Shown: positions 60,897 through 64,000 of the stretch, in pieces
Layout of the letters: every line of letters starts with the position of its first letter
Position numbering within the stretch: position 1 is the first letter of the stretch
Source: Ornithinimicrobium murale
GTDB taxonomy: Bacteria > Actinomycetota > Actinomycetes > Actinomycetales > Dermatophilaceae
Assembly: GCF_003352835.1 (NCBI RefSeq)
Contig: NZ_QLVD01000019.1
Location: 408,124-472,123 of the forward strand
Direction: 5' to 3'
Length of the DNA stretch: 64,000 nucleotides
Made by a program: the position numbers and the translations under genes
Notes under the pieces: generated by a model
Told to the model about the DNA's origin: nothing
Seen by the model: only the letters and a program-made list of their open reading frames with translations
Database searches by the model: none

Positions 60897-61579
60897 TGGC
60901 ACCTGGGATCGCGTGTTGACGCAGATTCTCGCCGAGGCCGATGTGGCTGGGAAGATCGACTGGGCGGTGTCGATCGATGCGACGATCGCGCGTGCGCATC
61001 AGCATGCGACGAACACCACCCGCCCCGAGCAGGACACAGGGGGCTGGATCGAATCACAAGAATCTGCCCTGGCGCGAGGTTGAGCCGCCTGGGCATGGCA
61101 TCGGCCGCTCTCGTGGCGGCCTGACCACGAAAATCCACCAGGCCGTCGATGGGCGCGGACGCCCGTTGGCGATGATCGTGACCGGCGGGCAGCGCAACGA
61201 CGGCGCGATGCTCGCCGAAGTCCTCGCCCAGGTCCAGGTTCCGCGGCTCGGCCCCGGACACCCAAGGACCCGGCCGGATGCGGTGATCGCCGACCGCTCC
61301 TACGCGACCGGTGTCATCCGCAGCGAGCTGCGTCGCCGTAACATCAAGACCGTCATCCCTGACAAGCGAGACCAGGCAGCCGCCCGCAAGCGACGCGGTA
61401 TTCGCGGCGGCCGCCCACCCGGTTTCGACGCCGACGCCTACCGCGGCCGGAACGTGATCGAGCGGTTCTTCGCCCTCGCCAAGCAATGGCGGGGCATCGC
61501 CACCCGATTCGACAAACTCGCTATCACCTACCGCGCCGGCGTCGCCCTCTGCGCCATCCTCACCTGGCTACGCGTGTGA
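60890..61579 (+). pseudogene. 5'-truncated IS5-family transposase (two-frame)
   Basis: The remaining sequence starts in the middle of the first reading frame (GDGTWDRVLTQILAEADVAG, IDWAVSIDATIARAHQHA) and shifts to the second around 61030-61060, where KNLPWREVEPPGHGIGRSRG continues. The DDE residues are all present: Asp in SIDATI, Asp in VIADRSY and Glu in NVIERFFALAK. The shift resembles the programmed frameshift of the IS427 subgroup. The N-terminal third (about 100 residues) and left end are missing, so it is not autonomous. Confidence 0.85.
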
Positions 61580-61673
61580 CTATCGGTCACGCAACAGCGA
61601 GCACGCGCTGAGGAATCCATCCCTCACGACCATCAGCGTTCCGGCACCAGGACCAGCCGCTTTCTGAATCGTC

Positions 61674-61952
61674 CTATAGGACATTAACGCTTTCACCCGA
61701 AACTGCGGGGAGATCGGTGGTGTCATACCCGGCGCGGACGATACCTACCGAGCCATCGATATCGATGTGACGTGCGGGCACCCACCCCGCTCCCTGTGAA
61801 CCCGTCACGAACACGAAAGCATGCCACTCCGTGTCCCGGTCTCCGACCTGAACGAGGTCGCCGGGCATGATCACCAACAGGGCGCGCTCTGGAATCTCAT
61901 GATCAGCCGTCAACACGTATCGCACAGCATCAATCAATCCTCCCGTCAGCAC
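61674..61952 (-). CDS. SH3-like small protein
   Basis: Protein of 92 residues with an SH3-type beta pattern: ALLVIMPGDLVQVGDRD, EWHAFVFVTGSQGAGWVPAR (the GWVPA ending is classic) and HIDIDGSVGIVR. Sequence composition is lower in GC than the neighbours, consistent with transfer. Lies on the opposite strand within the island. Function unknown. Confidence 0.6.
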   Translation of the reverse strand: MLTGGLIDAVRYVLTADHEIPERALLVIMPGDLVQVGDRDTEWHAFVFVTGSQGAGWVPARHIDIDGSVGIVRAGYDTTDLPAVSGESVNVL

Positions 61953-62061
61953 GGACCCTCGCCACCTATGGGAGACACACCCTAGTAGAAGCCCTCTGTG
62001 CTACCTTGTGCGCCACAAGCTTGGGCGCAACGGGGCGCTCGACGTGAAGTCGGAGGTAGTC

Positions 62062-62460
62062 ATGTTCGACGTAAAACACCGCAGAATCAACCGGGTGGCA
62101 TCTTTGGTGGCCGCGCTAGTCCTGACCACTACATTTCCCGCCGCCGCCAATGTGGACACTGAACTTTCCGCCGGTGCCGAAGTGGACACGGAATTTTCTC
62201 CCGCTGAGGATGTGGACGCTGAAGGGTACTTCTATCGCTCAGGATGCGCTCCCAGTTACATCGGGACGCCAGCGGCAACTTCACTCTCTTACGGTGATAT
62301 CAAGCTCAAGGCGCCTGGCAACAGTTACTATTCGGTCTGGTATGACGACACGTGGACACAGCACACCCGAGTGGGCACCTACAACGGGGGGCACTGGCGC
62401 GCAGTAACTGCGCAGGGAGCGCTCAACGCCTGGGGTACGTATGCATTCTGTCGGGAGTGA
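62062..62460 (+). CDS. Small secreted protein of unknown function
   Basis: Protein of 132 residues. Signal peptide (RVASLVAALVLTTTFPAAA, cleavage likely after about residue 30), an acidic spacer with repeated VDTE units, then a compact domain with two Cys (SGCAPSYIGTP ... YAFCRE) and many Tyr/Trp. GGAGG lies 5 bp before the ATG. Lower-GC codons than the core genome. Overlaps the next gene by 20 bp. Secreted effector or bacteriocin-like roles are possible, but no family matches by eye. Confidence 0.65.
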   Translation: MFDVKHRRINRVASLVAALVLTTTFPAAANVDTELSAGAEVDTEFSPAEDVDAEGYFYRSGCAPSYIGTPAATSLSYGDIKLKAPGNSYYSVWYDDTWTQHTRVGTYNGGHWRAVTAQGALNAWGTYAFCRE

Positions 62461-62977
62461 GTACTTCACAGCGCACGCTGCGTGCTTGATCCTTGCGGGG
62501 GCAATTGGTTTGGGTGGGTGTTCGTCAGATGCCGCCGAGGAAGCTCCCCCGGACCGGGAGGCCATGGCCGAGGTGGCTGTCTCATACTATTCGAAGCTCG
62601 CGGAGTGTATGACGGAGAATGGTTTTCTTGCAACTTTTGACGTTGCTGACATGCGTATGGACGTCACAGTTGGAGACGGGAAGGATGCCGATGCAGAGCG
62701 TGTGGAACAGGAATGCCGCAGTCGCGCTGGTGAGCGACCAACCGTGGCACCGTGGACGGAGGAAGAGCTAGGAGACCTCTATGACCAGAGCGTTGCGGCG
62801 TACGAGTGCCTCCTAGCCGAGGGGTATTCGCCCGCGGTACCTCCCTCCTTTGAGAGTTTTAAGGCGGGCTACCGTTCGGAGGGAGGGGAGGATCCATACA
62901 TCGCGCACATGAGTCAGGTGCAGTTCGCGGCACCTTTTCCGGACGACGTTTGTCCGCAGCCGACGATCGTGCCCTGA
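62441..62977 (+). CDS. Small lipoprotein of unknown function
   Basis: Lipoprotein of 178 residues: N-terminal hydrophobic segment with lipobox GLGGCSS, then a soluble acidic domain with four more Cys (KLAECMTENGF, VEQECRSRAG, AYECLLAEGY, DDVCPQP). The CMxxxGF and CL..GY words suggest paired helical repeats cross-linked by disulfides. Overlaps the secreted-protein gene, so the two are translated together; the pair may form a small exported system, an inference from layout. Confidence 0.65.
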   Translation: MHSVGSEYFTAHAACLILAGAIGLGGCSSDAAEEAPPDREAMAEVAVSYYSKLAECMTENGFLATFDVADMRMDVTVGDGKDADAERVEQECRSRAGERPTVAPWTEEELGDLYDQSVAAYECLLAEGYSPAVPPSFESFKAGYRSEGGEDPYIAHMSQVQFAAPFPDDVCPQPTIVP

Positions 62978-63377
62978 CCGGCAGAGAGAATAGCCCAGAG
63001 GCAGCGCGGGCCCACGGCTAACAGGCGCTGGCTGGCTTGGGCATCGGTCCGGCAACCACGGTAGCGCCCGTCACGGTCGCTGACCGTGGCCGGCGTCCGT
63101 GACAGATGACGTGTCCGTCGGGTGGCTCAGTTGCTGGCGGAGCTGACCTGCTCGTAGCCCAGCTGTTCGAAGGGGAACCCGTGGTGGAACTCGGCGGTCG
63201 TCTCGAAGCCCAGGGGAATCGTCAAGGGCCGTATTGCCGCCGAAGCGCAAGGTGAGTCTGTCGGCTTGGAGCAGGGAAGTGGTCATGACAGCCATCGCTT
63301 GCGGCGCTTGGAGTGCTTCATATTGGGTTTGTGTGGTCGGCTGGTCTGGTTGATGCTCGACCAGAGGAGTCATTGTC
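62978..63377. other. Degraded region of the island
   Basis: A stretch of 400 bp without an intact gene. It contains minus-strand fragments of an ABC ATPase and an unidentified C-terminus (63127-63286), then the left flank of an IS630 relic. I see no promoter or RNA gene in the rest. Confidence 0.5.
63127..63286 (-). pseudogene. Fused gene scraps: N-terminus of a LivG-type ATPase and an unknown C-terminus
   Basis: From ATG 63286 the frame reads LLQADRLTLRFGGNTALDD, the typical start of a branched-chain amino-acid ABC ATPase (LivG), then turns to nonsense after about 24 codons. A second frame gives GFETTAEFHHGFPFEQLGYE and ends VSSASN with TGA at 63127-63129, the tail of some other protein. 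The two fragments were joined by a deletion. Confidence 0.55.
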
Positions 63378-63881
63378 ATGCCAAGGCCGAAGGAGCACGT
63401 TGTCACGTTGACCGCCGCTGACCGGGGGGCGGTTGACCAAGGTGGTGACCAGTGGGAGGAACCCGGCGCGGATGATCGCCGGGGCCAGGATTCTGCTGGA
63501 GCTGGATGAGAGCGCTGGTCCGGCTTCGGACCGGGCGGTAGTCGCCGACCGGATCGGGGTCAGCGAGGCCACGGTGTACCTGGTCGCCAAGCGGTACACC
63601 GAGTCCGTGCCCCGGCGGTGACCGCAAGGAAGACTCCAAGTACGTTGCGCAGGGGCATCTGCTCCATCTTCGCCTGGGCCGAGCCGCTGGCCGGCCGGCG
63701 CCGCGTCATCGCCCGGCCACGACGGACCCGGATCGACTGGGCGAACGAGATCGACCAGCTCCTCACCCTCGACTACCCCGACGCCGAGCGTGTCGTGCTG
63801 GTGATGGACAACCTGAACACCCACACCCTGGGCTCGCTGTACGAAGCGTTCGAGCCGGCCAAGGCGGCTCTTCGAACTTAA
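63378..63881 (+). pseudogene. IS630-family transposase relic
   Basis: The N-terminus (PRPKEHVVTLTAADR) and the helix-turn-helix part ([36 protein letters not shown]) lie in different frames, shifted at a G-run near 63427. A deletion then joins to the catalytic part ([60 protein letters not shown]) before it stops at 63881. The last DDE segment is missing. Inactive. Confidence 0.8.
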
Positions 63882-63883
63882 CC

Positions 63884-64000
63884 GGCTCTTCCACTTTGAG
63901 CGTGGTGTGGCGTTGACGTGAGGGCTCGTGGCCCTGCGCCAGCATGGGTGTTGTTCAGGACATCCAGTAGCGAGGACCACGAGCGTGCTCAAGCCTACGC
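63884..64000 (+). mobile_element. Left end of a further insertion sequence, cut by the window
   Basis: GGCTCTTCCACTTTGAGCGT begins a terminal-inverted-repeat-like sequence straight after the IS630 relic. A GTG at 63985-63987 opens a frame (VLKPT) that runs off the window. The end sequence and layout fit ISL3-type elements, but the family cannot be confirmed from 117 bp. Confidence 0.45.

Noticed and set aside
60439..64000. Prophage
   Set aside because: No capsid, tail, terminase, lysis or replication gene; only Xis-like, IS relics and small unknown genes are visible.

Overview
The window is high-GC, densely coded DNA with frequent GTG starts, Shine-Dalgarno sites of the AGGAGG type and many 1-4 base stop/start overlaps. 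Together with the gene families present (HxlR, Erm-like, Pls/PosA synthetase, UdgX, AztD-like lipoprotein, LLM oxidoreductase), this points to an actinobacterium. An Intrasporangiaceae/Ornithinimicrobium-like member of Micrococcales is my best guess from the gene content; no rRNA gene is present to confirm it.

Layout. 1-1490: right edge of an integrative element (integrase, start of a coupled second gene, att site in a tRNA-Val 3' end, terminator). 1560-1840: tRNA relic and a broken sugar-ABC permease. 1.9-5.3 kb: panE, a frameshifted ATP-grasp gene, arsC, two small ORFs, udgX. 5.3-9.3 kb: B12-riboswitch-controlled nrdA-nrdB, where NrdB carries class Ic residues. 9.3-15.6 kb: Nramp-related transporter, HAD phosphatase, pntAB, PEP-mutase-like enzyme. 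15.7-20.9 kb: Pls/PosA-type single-module NRPS overlapping an M1 peptidase. 21-28.6 kb: two methyltransferases, an LLM-hemerythrin fusion, HxlR regulator with MFS pump, kinase-like and TPR proteins. 28.6-33.8 kb: ABC-2 exporter, PCD-VOC fusion, Erm-like methylase, APH-like kinase. 34-38.4 kb: acyl-CoA ligase and a polar amino-acid ABC importer.

38.5-51.2 kb: dinB, then a tightly coupled six-gene operon (GT28-like, two GT4, ABC exporter, two maltokinase-like kinases), then a TetR-MMPL pair with twin operators. 51.2-53.8 kb: a His-rich AztD-like zinc lipoprotein and a TehA/SLAC1 transporter diverging from a Zur-type box. 53.8-54.05 kb: an intergenic stretch with a short ORF and a series of strong helices, a candidate structured RNA. 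54.1-60.3 kb: membrane protein, Thr-rich lipoprotein, ackA-pta, class IV aminotransferase.

60.4-64 kb: tRNA-Val(CAC) followed by a decayed, lower-GC island: Xis-like protein, truncated IS5 and IS630 transposases, a livG fragment, three unrecognised small proteins (one with an SH3-like fold, one exported, one lipoprotein), and the start of another IS at the window edge.

The strongest candidates for something undescribed are the 39.7-47.6 kb glycosyltransferase/ABC/twin-kinase operon, the structured RNA at 53.8-54.05 kb, and the LLM-hemerythrin fusion. The class Ic NrdB under a B12 riboswitch is a well-supported and notable combination of known parts.
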